From NCBI GenBank assembly GCA_963663945.1, contig OY760687.1, positions 3,348,001 through 3,412,000 of the forward strand: a stretch of 64,000 bases of DNA, written 5' to 3'. Made by a program: the position numbers and the translations under genes. Positions 33,135 to 41,676 of the stretch are shown in pieces. Numbering within the stretch: the first letter of the stretch is position 1; each line of letters starts with the position of its first letter. Under the pieces are notes generated by a model. It did not search any database. It saw only the letters and a program-made list of their open reading frames with translations, and had not been told where the DNA came from. Source of the stretch: Bin87 sp963663945. GTDB lineage: Bacteria; Chloroflexota; Dehalococcoidia; Lucifugimonadales; UBA3495.

Positions 33135-33220
33135 CCGCAAAACTCGTTATCTGCGACACCAGCGCCATCCTGGCCTCAATGACCCCGTTCCCAACCGGTG
33201 AGCAAGAATATGACCACTGA
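33131..33220 (+). pseudogene. Truncated PIN-domain (VapC-like) toxin, first 29 residues only
   Basis: ATG at 33131, overlapping the previous stop, leads into TAKLVICDTSAILASM, the usual first strand of a PIN domain with the first catalytic Asp at residue 9. After residue 22 the frame runs into a different gene and ends at TGA 33218-33220. A PIN toxin needs about 130 residues and three more acidic positions, so this is a remnant. The cut falls where the HEPN gene begins (33210), suggesting that a deletion or insertion joined the two. Confidence 0.7.
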
Positions 33221-33566
33221 AACCTATCGATCAGACAGCCGGTTCCTGCTCGCGCAGGCGCAGGAGGAGCTGACTGCGGGTGACTCTCGCCAGGCTTCCG
33301 AAAAGGGCTGGGGCGCCGCCGCGCAGATGATCAAAGCCGTGGCGGAGGAACGAGGTTGGGAGCACAAGCGACACGCTTTGCTGTGGCAGGTGGCCAGGCG
33401 GTTAACGCGGGAAACGGGGGATACCGACATTCGCAGGTTATTCCAAGTCGCCAGCGACCTGCACACCAACTTCTATGAGAACTTGTACGACGCGGAGTTC
33501 ATAGGCGACGGGCTGGACGACGTACGAACGCTGCTGGACAAATTGGACCCGCTATTGGAAGGCTGA
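33210..33566 (+). CDS. HEPN-like helical protein (PaREP1-type)
   Basis: The 118-residue all-helical protein reads SRFLLAQAQEELTAGDSRQA, SEKGWGAAAQMIKAVAEERGWEHK and FQVASDLHTNFYENLYDAEFIG. The GWGAAAQMIKA helix is the best mark of PaREP1/HEPN-type proteins. Classical HEPN RNases have an R-x4-6-H motif; I do not see a clear one, so it may be a non-catalytic member. An upstream GTG at 33198 could also start it. It lies directly on the end of the truncated PIN gene. It may be an orphan. Confidence 0.65.
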   Translation: MTTETYRSDSRFLLAQAQEELTAGDSRQASEKGWGAAAQMIKAVAEERGWEHKRHALLWQVARRLTRETGDTDIRRLFQVASDLHTNFYENLYDAEFIGDGLDDVRTLLDKLDPLLEG

Positions 33567-33644
33567 CGCAAACATTTGACGCGCCCCCACCGTTTTTCGT
33601 AAAATCAACGCACCATCAACCCCCGCACCGGAGGTTATCAAACC

Positions 33645-34001
33645 ATGCCCATCACACAGAACGGCGCCGAACTCACCGTAGAGATTTCGGCAAAGGCTGC
33701 CGAAAAGATCAAGTATTTCGCCGACAAAGAGGGTCTCACCGACAATATCGGTCTGCGCGTCGCCGTCAAGGGCGGCGGCTGCTCAGGTCTAACCTACGAC
33801 CTGACCATCACCGACCAGGAGCGCGAATCCGACAAGATCGTCGAGCAGTTCGGCGTCAAGGTGATGGTGGACAAGAAGTCCTACATCTACCTCGTCGGCA
33901 CCCAGCTCGACTTCTCCGACGGCCTCAACGGCAAGGGGTTCATCTTCGAGAACCCCAACGCCAAGAAGGCCTGCGGCTGCGGCACCTCCTTCGCCGTGTA
34001 G
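33645..34001 (+). CDS. Fe-S cluster carrier of the IscA/ErpA (HesB) family
   Basis: A-type carriers take Fe-S clusters from a scaffold and hand them to target enzymes. The 118-residue protein has the family length and the three conserved cysteines: Cys46 in KGGGCSGLTY and Cys110 and Cys112 in KACGCGTSF. The start VEISAKAAEKIKYFADKEG and middle YIYLVGTQLDFSDGLNGKGF are standard. GGAGG precedes the ATG. The next gene on the same strand encodes a YgfZ/GcvT-like protein, which acts with A-type carriers in [4Fe-4S] assembly. A hairpin in between suggests that some transcripts end here. Confidence 0.95.
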   Translation: MPITQNGAELTVEISAKAAEKIKYFADKEGLTDNIGLRVAVKGGGCSGLTYDLTITDQERESDKIVEQFGVKVMVDKKSYIYLVGTQLDFSDGLNGKGFIFENPNAKKACGCGTSFAV

Positions 34002-34032
34002 CCGGCACACGCAAACCCGATACGACGCGGCG

Positions 34033-34059
34033 CAGGGGCGGGTTGCAGACCCGCCCCTG
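34033..34059. terminator. GGGGCG-type hairpin between the IscA-type gene and ygfZ
   Basis: CAGGGGCGGGT and ACCCGCCCCTG form a perfect 11-bp stem with a short loop, just after the IscA-type gene. No T run follows, so it may be a weak or factor-dependent end of transcription, or a repeat element. It is a member of the compact GGGGCG hairpin family. Confidence 0.5.
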
Positions 34060-34108
34060 TTGCGTATTCCGACCTCGCCACCCGTAAGTCCTGATCCCGG
34101 AGGCCCAC

Positions 34109-35275
34109 ATGACCAGCGCCGTCCTTGACGCTCACACCACCGAAGAGTTCCAGGCCGCCACCGAGCGCGCCGCCGTGTATCCCGACGACGCTGGCATCCT
34201 GCTGCTCACCGGCGAGGACGCCCGCGACCTGCTGAACCGCCTGTCCACCAACGAGATTGACCCGGACGCGCCAGCCGGCGAGGTCGCTGTGACCGTGCTC
34301 ACCAGCGATCGCGGCCGCATCGTCGACCTGGTTTACGTCATCCACTGCGGTGACCACCAGCTGCTGCTCACCAGCCCGGGCCAGCAGCAGAACGTGACCG
34401 ACTTCCTGGACAAGTACACCATCATGGAAGACCTGGAGGTCGAGGACATCACGGAGCAGACCGCTCTGCTCACGGTGACTGGGCCGGAGGCAACGGAGAT
34501 TCTCCGCGCCGTGCTGGACGGGGGCAACTTCTCGATGGACCCAAGGCCTGGAGCCATACTGGACACGGAACCCGCCGGCACAGTGCACGACGTGTTCGTC
34601 GGTGACCCCATGGAGGGTGAGCGCTCCTTTCGCGCCTGGTTGGTCATACCGCCCGCCGATGCTGAAAACAGTGAGCATGCTCCGACCTACCACCTGATCT
34701 ATCCGGACACCCTGATCGAGCGCGAAGTGTCACCGTACGCCACGGAAGAGCGCGGCATCGCGCACCTGGAATTGGCCGGCGCGACGAGCATCAGCGCGGA
34801 GACGGCCGAGGCGCTGCGCATCGCCCGGGCCCGGCCGGCGTACGGCAGCGAGATGAGCGACACCTACAACCCGCTGGAGGCTGGCCTCATCGGCGCCATC
34901 GACTTCCACAAGGGTTGCTACATCGGCCAGGAGGTCATCGCCCGCCTGGACACCTACCACAAGGTGCAGAAGTACCTGGTGTCGCTGAGCTTCGATGCTG
35001 ATCCGGCGCAGGCCGGCGCGCTGCCCGGATCCCGCCTGGTCAACGACGAGGGCGCGGCGATGGGGCTGGTCACCTCGGCGACGGTGGTTCCCGCTGCGGA
35101 CGGCGCTAGCATAATCGGGCTGGGTTACGTGCGCACGGCGGCGGTGGAGGTCGGCGGCACGCTGCGGGTGGTCGCTGAGGAAGAGAACGGCAGCGACGGC
35201 GACTCCGGCATCACGGCTTGCATCACCGCGCAGCCGCTGCTCTTCGGTCCAGAGAAACCGGGGCCCGGGCAGTAG
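34109..35275 (+). CDS. ygfZ: YgfZ/GcvT-like folate-binding protein (Fe-S maturation)
   Basis: YgfZ (Iba57 in mitochondria) binds tetrahydrofolate and helps A-type carriers finish [4Fe-4S] clusters. The 388-residue protein has the GcvT fold with the YgfZ signature KGCYIGQEVIARLDTYHKVQ, where Cys270 is the key residue. Early LLLTGEDARDLLNRLSTNEI and the barrel end VSLSFDADPAQAGALPGSRL agree. There is an insertion around residues 170-195 relative to short forms, and the C-terminus carries a low-complexity EENGSDGDSG segment. GGAGG precedes the ATG. It follows the IscA-type gene by 107 bp, in line with a common pathway. Confidence 0.93.
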   Translation: MTSAVLDAHTTEEFQAATERAAVYPDDAGILLLTGEDARDLLNRLSTNEIDPDAPAGEVAVTVLTSDRGRIVDLVYVIHCGDHQLLLTSPGQQQNVTDFLDKYTIMEDLEVEDITEQTALLTVTGPEATEILRAVLDGGNFSMDPRPGAILDTEPAGTVHDVFVGDPMEGERSFRAWLVIPPADAENSEHAPTYHLIYPDTLIEREVSPYATEERGIAHLELAGATSISAETAEALRIARARPAYGSEMSDTYNPLEAGLIGAIDFHKGCYIGQEVIARLDTYHKVQKYLVSLSFDADPAQAGALPGSRLVNDEGAAMGLVTSATVVPAADGASIIGLGYVRTAAVEVGGTLRVVAEEENGSDGDSGITACITAQPLLFGPEKPGPGQ

Positions 35276-35303
35276 ATGTAGTCATCGGGATAAGGGGGTA
35301 GAA

Positions 35304-35588
35304 ATGTTCAGGACCGTCAAAGCAAAATTTATCAATGGCGCTCTGGTTCCCATTGATAGCCTTGACCTCAAGGAGGGAGACGAAGTCCTGGTCACCGTGG
35401 ACACCAAAACCGCCGTGTCCGCCATGTCTGCAGAGGAAATGACCGAACGGTCAAAGGCGGCCGGCGGCGGTTGGATAGGAGGCGGCATCGACGGCGAGGA
35501 GTTGAAACGGCTCATTTACACTTCCCGTCATCGTGGCCTCGACTGTGATTGCATCTACTGCGCCCCGAAGACGTCAGCAAATGAGTAG
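35304..35588 (+). CDS. DUF104-type antitoxin
   Basis: The 94-residue protein starts TVKAKFINGALVPIDSLDLK and EGDEVLVTVD, which is the N-terminal strand pair of AF2212/DUF104-type antitoxins that pair with PIN toxins. The later part (EELKRLIYTSRH) would wrap the toxin, and the last 15 residues GLDCDCIYCAPKTSANE, with three Cys, are unusual. Its stop lies inside the start of the next gene, an 8-base overlap, so the two are coupled. AAGGGGG precedes the ATG. Confidence 0.8.
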   Translation: MFRTVKAKFINGALVPIDSLDLKEGDEVLVTVDTKTAVSAMSAEEMTERSKAAGGGWIGGGIDGEELKRLIYTSRHRGLDCDCIYCAPKTSANE

Positions 35589-35973
35589 CCTCCTGGACAC
35601 CGACTGGGCTATTGACTATCTGAACCGTGTCGCTGACACCATACAACTCGTAGATGAGCTGCGTCCCGACGGTATCGTCATCAGCATCATTTCTGTGGCA
35701 GAGTTGTACGAGGGGGTGCTGAACAGCCACGACCCGGAACGACGCGAAAGAGCACTGCAAGATTTCCTGCGCCCATTTCGCATCATTGGCCTGGATGTCC
35801 CCATCTGCCGTATATTCGGCGTCGAGCGCGCGAAGCTCCGCGCCACGGGAACCCTCATTCCGGACATGGACCTGCTCATCGGAGCCACTGCCTTGCACCA
35901 CGACCTGACGCTCTTGAGCAACAACCGGCGCCACTTCGAGCGGTTGCAGGGCCTGCGCATCATATCGGTTTGA
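35581..35973 (+). CDS. PIN-domain toxin (VapC-like RNase)
   Basis: VapC-type toxins are Mg-dependent RNases. The 130-residue protein has the four acidic positions: Asp6 and Asp8 in LLDTDWAIDYL, Glu in SVAELYEGVL, and Asp in IPDMDLLIGATAL; the last part LTLLSNNRRHFERLQGL is also typical (NNxxHF). I start at the ATG at 35581, overlapping the DUF104 gene; the frame is open upstream. Together they form a complete type II toxin-antitoxin module. It lies 18 bp before a serine hydrolase gene. Confidence 0.92.
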   Translation: MSSLLDTDWAIDYLNRVADTIQLVDELRPDGIVISIISVAELYEGVLNSHDPERRERALQDFLRPFRIIGLDVPICRIFGVERAKLRATGTLIPDMDLLIGATALHHDLTLLSNNRRHFERLQGLRIISV

Positions 35974-35991
35974 CCCCTCCGGGCCACGATC

Positions 35992-37674
35992 ATGGCTTCT
36001 CCAACTAACCCCAACACTCCACAAAGCTACGCGCCGCTCACCGAATACCTGGGGCGTTGGCTCTCTGCGGCACCCGCAGCGGGCCTGTCCATCTCGCTGA
36101 CCGATCGGCGCGAGACTCTGTTCACCGCCGGCGTGGGCTATGCCGACCTGGCGGCGCGGAGCCCGGTGCTGGCCGACACCACCTTCCAGATCGGCAGCAT
36201 CGGCAAGTCCTTCACGGCCCTGGCGCTGCTGAAACTGGTGCAGGCCGGCCGGCTGGATCTCAACGCGCCGATCAGTACGCACCTGCCCTGGCTGGCCCTG
36301 CCCTCCCGATACGGCCCGATCACCCTCCGGCACCTGTTGAGCCACACCGCCGGCCTGCCCGCGGGCACCGACTTCGCGCCCGCGGCCCGCTACGAGGGCT
36401 ACGCCCTGCGGGACACCGAGGCCGCCTGGGAGCCCGGCTCCCGGTTCCACTACTCCAACACCGGCTACAAGCTGCTGGGCTGGCTGCTGGAGGATGTCAC
36501 CGGCATGGATTACGGCAGCGCCATCCGCCAACGGGTCCTGGAGCCGCTGGGGATGCACGCCAGCCATCCGGTGATCAGCCATCGCACCTGGCACGGCATG
36601 GCCACCGGCTACGTCGATCTTCACGACGACCGGCCGCGCCGGTTGAACGACCCCCTCATTCCGGCTCACTGGTCAGAATACGCCGTGGGCGACGGCAGCC
36701 AGGTCTCTACGGCCGGCGACATGGCGCGCTACGCCCGGCTGTGGCTCAACGACGGGCGTGGCGAACTCGGCCCCATTGTTTCGCCGGCGCTGTACTACCA
36801 GATGACCACGCCGACCATCGCAATGCCAAGGGGCGACGCTGAAGAGGATTACCGCTACGGCTTCGGGATCATATCCCACCGGGGCGACGGCCACCATTTC
36901 ACCGGCCACGGCGGCAGCACCGTGGGCTTCCGCGCCATCATGATCACCGACCAGACGGACGGGTTGGGTGTCGTCATATTGTGCAACGGCTCCAGCGTTG
37001 ACCTGTATCCGGCGGCACGGTACGCCCTCCAGGTAGCGGCCGCAATCCGCGACGGCGACCCGATTCCGGAAGCGCCGGCGTTGTCGGACCCAACACGGGT
37101 TGAATGTGCCGACCGCTACGCCGGCCACTTCATCGACGAGGCATCCGGCGCCGCTCTGACCGTAACCGCCCGGGAGGACCGGCTTCTCCTGCACCGCCAG
37201 GATCATCCCGACATCACCCTGGAGCACATCGGGGGAAACACGTTCTGCGTGCCGGATGATGGGTTCGACCCGTTCCCGCTGCGCTTCCGGGCGCGGGGGG
37301 ACGCCGGCGACGACGCCCCGATGGTCGAGATGCGCCACGGTCCCGCTGTGTGCGTCCGCGATGGCGCCGCGCCGCTGGCTGAGACGGCATCATCTCCACC
37401 AGAGTGGGCCGCTTTCGCCGGCCACTACCGCAGCCACGCCCCCTACCTGACGAGCTTCCGCGTCATCCTGCGCCGGGGCCGGCTCTACCTCGCTTGGCCC
37501 AACGGAGGCGAGGAACCGCTGACGCCACGGGCCGGCGATCCCGTAGCGTCGCCGCGGTTTGACATCGGTCCGGTGGGCGAACCCACCGCCGAGTGGATCA
37601 GGTTCGATACCGTGGTCGGGAGCCGGGCCCTGCGCGCCCGTTGGGCCGGCGGCGGCAGCTTCTACCGCGTGTAG
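35992..37674 (+). CDS. Serine hydrolase, beta-lactamase class C / PBP4 family
   Basis: The 560-residue protein has a class C beta-lactamase-like domain in its first 360 residues with the nucleophile SxxK at Ser69-Lys72 (SIGKSF), YSN at 154-156 and a late HGGSTVGF (the KTG-like triad as HGG). LLSHTAGLPAG is another family mark. The C-terminal 180 residues form a beta-rich part like the DUF3471-type tail of esterases and D-aminopeptidases. There is no signal peptide, which argues for a cytoplasmic esterase or peptidase and against a periplasmic lactamase. The substrate is unknown. Confidence 0.92.
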   Translation: MASPTNPNTPQSYAPLTEYLGRWLSAAPAAGLSISLTDRRETLFTAGVGYADLAARSPVLADTTFQIGSIGKSFTALALLKLVQAGRLDLNAPISTHLPWLALPSRYGPITLRHLLSHTAGLPAGTDFAPAARYEGYALRDTEAAWEPGSRFHYSNTGYKLLGWLLEDVTGMDYGSAIRQRVLEPLGMHASHPVISHRTWHGMATGYVDLHDDRPRRLNDPLIPAHWSEYAVGDGSQVSTAGDMARYARLWLNDGRGELGPIVSPALYYQMTTPTIAMPRGDAEEDYRYGFGIISHRGDGHHFTGHGGSTVGFRAIMITDQTDGLGVVILCNGSSVDLYPAARYALQVAAAIRDGDPIPEAPALSDPTRVECADRYAGHFIDEASGAALTVTAREDRLLLHRQDHPDITLEHIGGNTFCVPDDGFDPFPLRFRARGDAGDDAPMVEMRHGPAVCVRDGAAPLAETASSPPEWAAFAGHYRSHAPYLTSFRVILRRGRLYLAWPNGGEEPLTPRAGDPVASPRFDIGPVGEPTAEWIRFDTVVGSRALRARWAGGGSFYRV

Positions 37675-37774
37675 CCGCGCTGCCGTCCAGCGAATCCTCT
37701 ACGCAGGTATAATCGACTTCAACACCTGCCCGATCGCCAACGGGCCCAACACGCCGCTCCAGGCGAGGTTCAAC

Positions 37775-38470
37775 ATGACCACCGCCAAAACACCCAAATC
37801 CCCGCTTGACTTCACGCTCCCGGATCCTCCAAAGACTCCGGACGAAAAGATGACCGCCTCCAAACATCTGTCCATCACCGGCAGCGCCCATTTCCTGGTA
37901 CAACATCTCGGAAACGCCGACAGCACCATTGTGGGATCTGACCTCTACATCACCCCGGTTCCTACTGGCGAGCTTGCGGATATGACCGGAGTGCCGTACC
38001 CCGACCTGATGATCGCCCTCAACGCTGACCCAGTCCTCTACGAAGCCCACAACGGCTACGTCATCTCTGAACAGGGCAACCCACCCGATTTCGTGCTTGA
38101 GGTCGCCTCGCGATCAACCGGACGGAGGGACACCATCGACAAACGCGTCATCTACGCCGGTTTGGGCATCCCGGAGTACTGGCGGTTCGACGAGACCGGT
38201 CACTACCACGGAGCCCGTCTGGCCGGAGACCGGCTGGTGGACGGTCGCTACGAACCCATCCGGATTGATGAGCTGCCCGACGGGAGCCTGCAGGGTCATA
38301 GCGCAGTCCTCAATTTGAACCTGCGCTGGATCAGCGGGCAACTGGGCTGGCACGACCCTGACACTCGTGAACACATTGCCACCATGTCCTCGGAGCGCGA
38401 GGCTCGTATCCAGGCCGAAGCGCGGATAGCTGAACTGGAAAACCAACTCAGCCAACTGCGCGGCGAATGA
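37775..38470 (+). CDS. Uma2 family putative endonuclease with C-terminal coiled coil
   Basis: The 231-residue protein has a Uma2 core with PDLMIALNADP, PPDFVLEVASRSTGRRDTI and DKRVIYAGLGIPEYWRFD, the expected Asp, Glu and Lys of the nuclease fold. It differs from the other Uma2 proteins here by its end: REARIQAEARIAELENQLSQ makes a short coiled coil, often seen in cyanobacterial and Chloroflexota Uma2 proteins. I start at the ATG at 37775, with GCGAGG in front; the frame is open upstream into the serine hydrolase gene. It converges with pyrE. Confidence 0.88.
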   Translation: MTTAKTPKSPLDFTLPDPPKTPDEKMTASKHLSITGSAHFLVQHLGNADSTIVGSDLYITPVPTGELADMTGVPYPDLMIALNADPVLYEAHNGYVISEQGNPPDFVLEVASRSTGRRDTIDKRVIYAGLGIPEYWRFDETGHYHGARLAGDRLVDGRYEPIRIDELPDGSLQGHSAVLNLNLRWISGQLGWHDPDTREHIATMSSEREARIQAEARIAELENQLSQLRGE

Positions 38471-38481
38471 TCGCCTCAGTA

Positions 38482-39051
38482 CTACGCCGGCCGTATCCGC
38501 CCGTCCTCACCTGCCGTTAGCAACGCTTCGAATTTGTAGCCCCGATCCCGGATGGCGTCACTGCCGCCCTCGTTGCGGTCGAGCAGCGCCAGCACCAGGC
38601 CCACGGTGCAGCCGGCTTCTTCCGCCGCGTCGATGGCGTGGAACAGCGACCCGCCGGTGGTGCAGGCGTCGTCCACGATGGCGACGGTTGACCCCTCCGG
38701 CAGCGGCCCCTCGATCATCTGGCCCATGCCGTAGCCCTTGGCTTCCTTGCGCACGATGAAGGCCGGCAATGGCGCGCCCTGCTGCCACGACGCCATGGCC
38801 GCAGCGGTCACGATGGGATCCGCGCCCAGGGTCGGGCCGCCGATGGCGTCGACGCCGGCGTCGGTCAACAGCGGCAGCAGCGCATTGCCGATGAGATGCG
38901 CTCCCTCCGGGTCCAGGCTGAGCAGGCGACCATCAAAGTAATACGAGCTTTTCCTGCCTGACGACAGGGTGAAATCTCCGTACTGGATGGCCCCACGTTC
39001 CAGGGCCAGCTCCAGCAAGCGTCCGGTTGTATCGTCAGACCGGCTATTCAT
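38482..39051 (-). CDS. pyrE: Orotate phosphoribosyltransferase PyrE
   Basis: PyrE makes orotidine monophosphate from orotate and PRPP in pyrimidine synthesis. The 189-residue protein shows the start LLELALERGAIQYGDFTLSS, GRKSSYYFDGRLL, a DAIGGPTLGADPI segment, ARKEAKGYG-like VRKEAKGYGMGQMIEG and the PRPP-binding TVAIVDDACTTGGSLFHAI. I choose the ATG at 39049-39051 with a GGAG site; a TTG at 39072, overlapping the nadD stop, is an alternative. It is the last gene of the obgE-nadD-pyrE cluster on the minus strand. Confidence 0.94.
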   Translation of the reverse strand: MNSRSDDTTGRLLELALERGAIQYGDFTLSSGRKSSYYFDGRLLSLDPEGAHLIGNALLPLLTDAGVDAIGGPTLGADPIVTAAAMASWQQGAPLPAFIVRKEAKGYGMGQMIEGPLPEGSTVAIVDDACTTGGSLFHAIDAAEEAGCTVGLVLALLDRNEGGSDAIRDRGYKFEALLTAGEDGRIRPA

Positions 39052-39068
39052 AGGTGCTCCGCTAGTCC

Positions 39069-39707
39069 TCAATCCAGGGGTTGGTACAGGTCATGCTCGG
39101 CGATGTATTTCGCCACCGCGTCCGGTATCTGGTACCGCGTCGACTGGCCGCCCGCCAGCACCCGGCGCAATTCCGACGCGCTGAAGTCGACCCTCGGACC
39201 GGCCACCGACACCACCGCGCCGGCATCCAGCGCCTCCGAGAAGTTCCCTCGCAGCGCGGCTATTCCTTCCTCGGGGCCGCCCGGCCGCTCGATCACCGCG
39301 AGGCGGCAAAGCTCCAGGATGGCCTCCGGTTCCTTCCAGCGGTGAAACTGTTCCAGGACGTCCGAGCCGACAATGAAGTACAAATCGGCATCGGGCGGAA
39401 ATCCACACCGCAACTCTCGCAGCGTATCCACCGTGTACGTTGCCCCGCGGCGGCGTATCTCGCAGTCAGACACGCAGAAGTCGGGATTATCGGACACCGC
39501 CAGCTGAACCATGCGCAACCTGTGGTGAGCCGGCGTGATCCGCTGACCCGACTTAAGCCAGGGCTCGCCCGCTGGCAGAAACATGACTGATTCCAGGTCC
39601 AGCGCCACCCGCGCCGTCTCTGCGATCAGCAGGTGGCCCAGGTGCGGCGGATCGAACGTGCCGCCCAGGATGCCGATGCGTCGCCGGTCAGGGTCACCGG
39701 CGAACAT
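39069..39707 (-). CDS. nadD: Nicotinate-nucleotide adenylyltransferase NadD
   Basis: NadD adenylates nicotinate mononucleotide in NAD synthesis. The 212-residue protein carries the nucleotidyltransferase start GILGGTFDPPHLGH with HxGH (His22, His25) and DLYFIVGSDVLEQFHRW; a SARRVLAGG-like end SASELRRVLAGGQST replaces the usual ISSTxIR motif, keeping the Ser and Arg. I start at the ATG at 39705-39707, which overlaps the obgE stop as TGATG; a GTG nine bases upstream is possible. obgE-nadD is a widely conserved neighbour pair. Confidence 0.94.
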   Translation of the reverse strand: MFAGDPDRRRIGILGGTFDPPHLGHLLIAETARVALDLESVMFLPAGEPWLKSGQRITPAHHRLRMVQLAVSDNPDFCVSDCEIRRRGATYTVDTLRELRCGFPPDADLYFIVGSDVLEQFHRWKEPEAILELCRLAVIERPGGPEEGIAALRGNFSEALDAGAVVSVAGPRVDFSASELRRVLAGGQSTRYQIPDAVAKYIAEHDLYQPLD

Positions 39708-41014
39708 CAGAACCACTCCAGCTCGGCATCGCCAATGCGGATGGTGTCACCGGCCTCGATGCCAGCCTCCGCCAGCCTTTGCGCTATGCCGAGCCGGCTC
39801 ATCTCCCGCCACAACTGCAACATCACGCGGTAGTCTCGCATATCAGCACGGCCGGTGAGCCGCTCCAGCCTTTCCGACTCCACCACGTAGACGTCGCCAT
39901 CCAGGTGGATCCCCAGCGGAGGCCGTTCGCGAGCAGCGCTGGCAACCGGGGCCTCGCCCTCCCACTCGGACGCGTCGATGCCCTGACGGGGCGCTTCAGC
40001 CAGGATGCGCACCAGTTCACCCAGCAGCCCGTCCACGCCGGCGCCGGAAACCGACGATACGAAGTGGATGGGAGTCTCATCATCGCCAGCCACGAAACCA
40101 TCGTCCATGGTCATGGCGCGGCGCAACTCTTCCTCGATGACGTCCCGCAGCTCGTAGGTTTCGGTGGTGTCCAGCTTGCTCACCGCCACCACCTGAGGCT
40201 TGGCGGCCAGCATCGGGCTGAACTCCCGCAGCTCCCGGTTGAGCATCAGGAAGTCGCCGGCTGGATCGTCAGACATGCCGTCGATCAGATGCACGTATGC
40301 CCGCGCCCGTTCCGCATGTCGCAGGAACTGGTGACCCAGGCCGATGCCGCGGTGCGCGCCCTCCAGCAGACCGGGGATCTCCATCATCACGAAGTCCTGC
40401 CCGCCGTGGGTCACCACGCCCAGCACCGGCTCGACCGTGGTGAAGGGATAGTCGGCGACCTTGGGTTTGGCAGCGGAACAGCGGGAGATCAGCGTCGACT
40501 TGCCGGCGTTGGGCTTGGCCAGCAGACCCACGTCGGCCAGCAGCTTGAGCTCCAGCCACAACACGGTGTACTCGCCCTTGTCGCCCGATTCCGACAGCAT
40601 CGGCTCCTGGTTGGTCGACGACACGAACCGAGCGTTGCCCCAGCCACCCTTCCCTCCCTGGGCCACCAGCACCGGTTCCTCGGTGGTAACGTCCGCCAGG
40701 AAGTCCTTGGTCCCGTCCCGGTGCATCCGCCAGACCACCGTACCCAGGGGCACGCGGATCTCGGTGTCCTTTCCGTTGGCGCCGCGCTGGTTCTTGCCCT
40801 TGCCGTGGACACCACGATCCAGGTAGAAAGTGCTGTTGAACTTCAGGTGCAGCAGAGTGTTGATGGACGAGTCGCCGACGATATACGCGCTGCCGCCATC
40901 GCCGCCATCGCCGCCGTCCGGTCCGCCGCGGGGCTGGTACTTGAGCCGCAGGAAGCTGATGCAGCCATCGCCGCCATTCCCGGCCTTAACGTTAATTCTA
41001 ACTGTATCGATCAT
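39707..41014 (-). CDS. obgE: GTPase Obg/CgtA
   Basis: Obg is an essential GTPase that works in late assembly of the large ribosomal subunit and in stress response. The 435-residue protein has the glycine-rich Obg fold first (VRINVKAGNGGDGCISFLR, with GGPDGGDGGDGGS), then the G domain with P-loop AKPNAGKST, DxxG as MEIPGLLEGAHRGIGLG, and the guanine motif as SKLD in place of NKxD. The C-terminal OCT domain contains EAPVASA-type linker sequence and ERLTGRADMRDYRVMLQLWREM. It heads the obgE-nadD-pyrE cluster. The 245 bp upstream hold no gene. Confidence 0.96.
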   Translation of the reverse strand: MIDTVRINVKAGNGGDGCISFLRLKYQPRGGPDGGDGGDGGSAYIVGDSSINTLLHLKFNSTFYLDRGVHGKGKNQRGANGKDTEIRVPLGTVVWRMHRDGTKDFLADVTTEEPVLVAQGGKGGWGNARFVSSTNQEPMLSESGDKGEYTVLWLELKLLADVGLLAKPNAGKSTLISRCSAAKPKVADYPFTTVEPVLGVVTHGGQDFVMMEIPGLLEGAHRGIGLGHQFLRHAERARAYVHLIDGMSDDPAGDFLMLNRELREFSPMLAAKPQVVAVSKLDTTETYELRDVIEEELRRAMTMDDGFVAGDDETPIHFVSSVSGAGVDGLLGELVRILAEAPRQGIDASEWEGEAPVASAARERPPLGIHLDGDVYVVESERLERLTGRADMRDYRVMLQLWREMSRLGIAQRLAEAGIEAGDTIRIGDAELEWF

Positions 41015-41259
41015 TCGGATTCCAACTTCTTAAAGACAGTGGTAACGGTAGTAATGGCGTGGATATGGTTGATAACCCCACGTGGCAAGCATGGTTTTGG
41101 CGTGGATAAGTCGTCGTTTGTGGTGGAAAAACGCGTTAGTGAAAGCTGAGAAGGTGGAGGGTGTTGTTGACAGGAAAGATTGGATGGGAAAGAGCGAAGG
41201 CAGCATCAACGGAAGCAACGAAGTTATTCTCGAAATGTGCACGCTAAATAGGGATGCCA

Positions 41260-41676
41260 TCAACGATTTACCAACGAGTTATCAACACTGCCCAGATAGT
41301 CGGCGAGAGCCAGGATGCGGATATTTCGGAAGCTCCCGAGGGCCAGCATCTGCCGGTCGCCGGTCACGATGACATCCGCGTTGGCGGCGACGGCGCACTC
41401 CAAGATCCGGTTGTCAGGCTCGTCCGCGAGGACATTGACGTTTTCCGTGGGAGTTACCAGGCGACCGAATTGTTGGATGAAAGCTCGTACTCCCTCCAGT
41501 TCAACTTCCGTTCGCCCGAATTTGTCGGCGAGCACCCGGAGGAGCTCTTGGATGATGGGGTGAGAGATAAACATCAGATCACGTTCTGACCTGATGTTTA
41601 GGAGAACTAGAGCGGCGCGTCCGTTGGGGAATTCAAATGCCGATACCAGAATATTGGTATCGAAAATGACTTTCAT
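41260..41676 (-). CDS. PIN-domain toxin (putative toxin, PIN family)
   Basis: The 138-residue protein starts KVIFDTNILVSAFEF with the first acidic residue at Asp6. HPIIQELLRVLADKF gives the Glu, and DEPDNRILECAVAANADVIV and TGDRQMLALG give the other acidic positions, as in the COG1569-type PIN family. It should be a Mg-dependent RNase. Its ATG overlaps the stop of the upstream antitoxin as ATGA. The 3' end of the gene contains a TTATCAACA sequence (41279-41287) that resembles a DnaA box. Confidence 0.93.
   Translation of the reverse strand: MKVIFDTNILVSAFEFPNGRAALVLLNIRSERDLMFISHPIIQELLRVLADKFGRTEVELEGVRAFIQQFGRLVTPTENVNVLADEPDNRILECAVAANADVIVTGDRQMLALGSFRNIRILALADYLGSVDNSLVNR

Noticed and set aside
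41082..41372. Small plus-strand frame upstream of obgE
   Set aside because: The translation has no family features, runs into the antisense of the PIN toxin and lacks a ribosome site.
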